Below, piece after piece: positions 6,758 to 6,773 of a DNA stretch of 6,773 bases. Each line of letters starts with the position of its first letter. Position 1 is the first letter of the stretch. This stretch comes from Candidatus Atribacteria bacterium 1244-E10-H5-B2 (GTDB lineage Bacteria; Atribacterota; JS1; SB-45; 34-128), in NCBI GenBank assembly GCA_003575245.1, contig NMQN01000584.1, positions 1-6,773 on the forward strand, read 5' to 3'. The position numbers were made by a program, and so were the translations under genes. The notes beneath the pieces were generated by a model. It made no database searches and was not told the DNA's origin. It was given only the letters and a program-made list of their open reading frames with translations.

Positions 6758-6773
6758 AAAAGATACAAGATAT

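Overview
The window is AT-rich (roughly one third G+C by eye). All eight recognisable protein and RNA genes, plus the promoter and ribosome binding site of a further gene just outside the left edge, lie on the minus strand, so transcription runs from high to low coordinates. The content is core bacterial housekeeping. The order rqcP ... divIC/ftsB ... tRNA-Met ... tilS-hpt-(next gene) resembles the Bacillus/Clostridia stretch yabO-(yabP-yabQ)-divIC-...-tilS-hprT-ftsH. Here eno and mgtE occupy the place where sporulation genes stand in those genomes. No sporulation gene is present. A low-GC anaerobe of Firmicutes-like ancestry, or an uncultured candidate lineage such as Atribacterota, would fit. 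The phylum is a guess and cannot be settled from this sequence.

Layout in transcription order: a repeat-rich leader (6644-6773); rqcP, an S4-domain ribosome-rescue protein (6374-6643); a 163-bp gap; mgtE, a Mg2+ channel/transporter (4843-6210); an AT-rich 95-bp gap with an 18-bp palindrome; eno, enolase (3467-4747); divIC/ftsB, a septum protein one base downstream of eno (3178-3465); a long non-coding stretch with a palindromic repeat and three tRNAs, Leu(TAA), initiator fMet(CAT) and elongator Met(CAT) (2400-2936); then tilS and hpt, which overlap by 14 bp (308-2333). At the far left a promoter and Shine-Dalgarno point to a gene starting just outside; by synteny it is probably ftsH.

The genes serve translation (three tRNAs, lysidine synthetase, RqcP), glycolysis, purine salvage, cell division and Mg2+ uptake. 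eno-divIC and tilS-hpt are almost certainly two co-transcribed and translationally coupled pairs. The tRNA-Leu promoter is near consensus, and the tRNA-fMet gene has its own promoter and an intrinsic terminator.

The most unusual content is non-coding. Most gaps longer than about 100 bp carry degenerate tandem arrays with a 7-base period, using different words at different places. Two of them, after hpt and after divIC, are homologous copies of one about 75-100 bp imperfect palindrome. These arrays resemble in form, though not in sequence, the heptanucleotide STRR repeats of cyanobacteria. A second notable point is that the initiator tRNA has A29-U41 instead of the first of the three anticodon-stem G-C pairs that mark bacterial initiators. 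I found no CRISPR, insertion sequence, phage gene or defence system.
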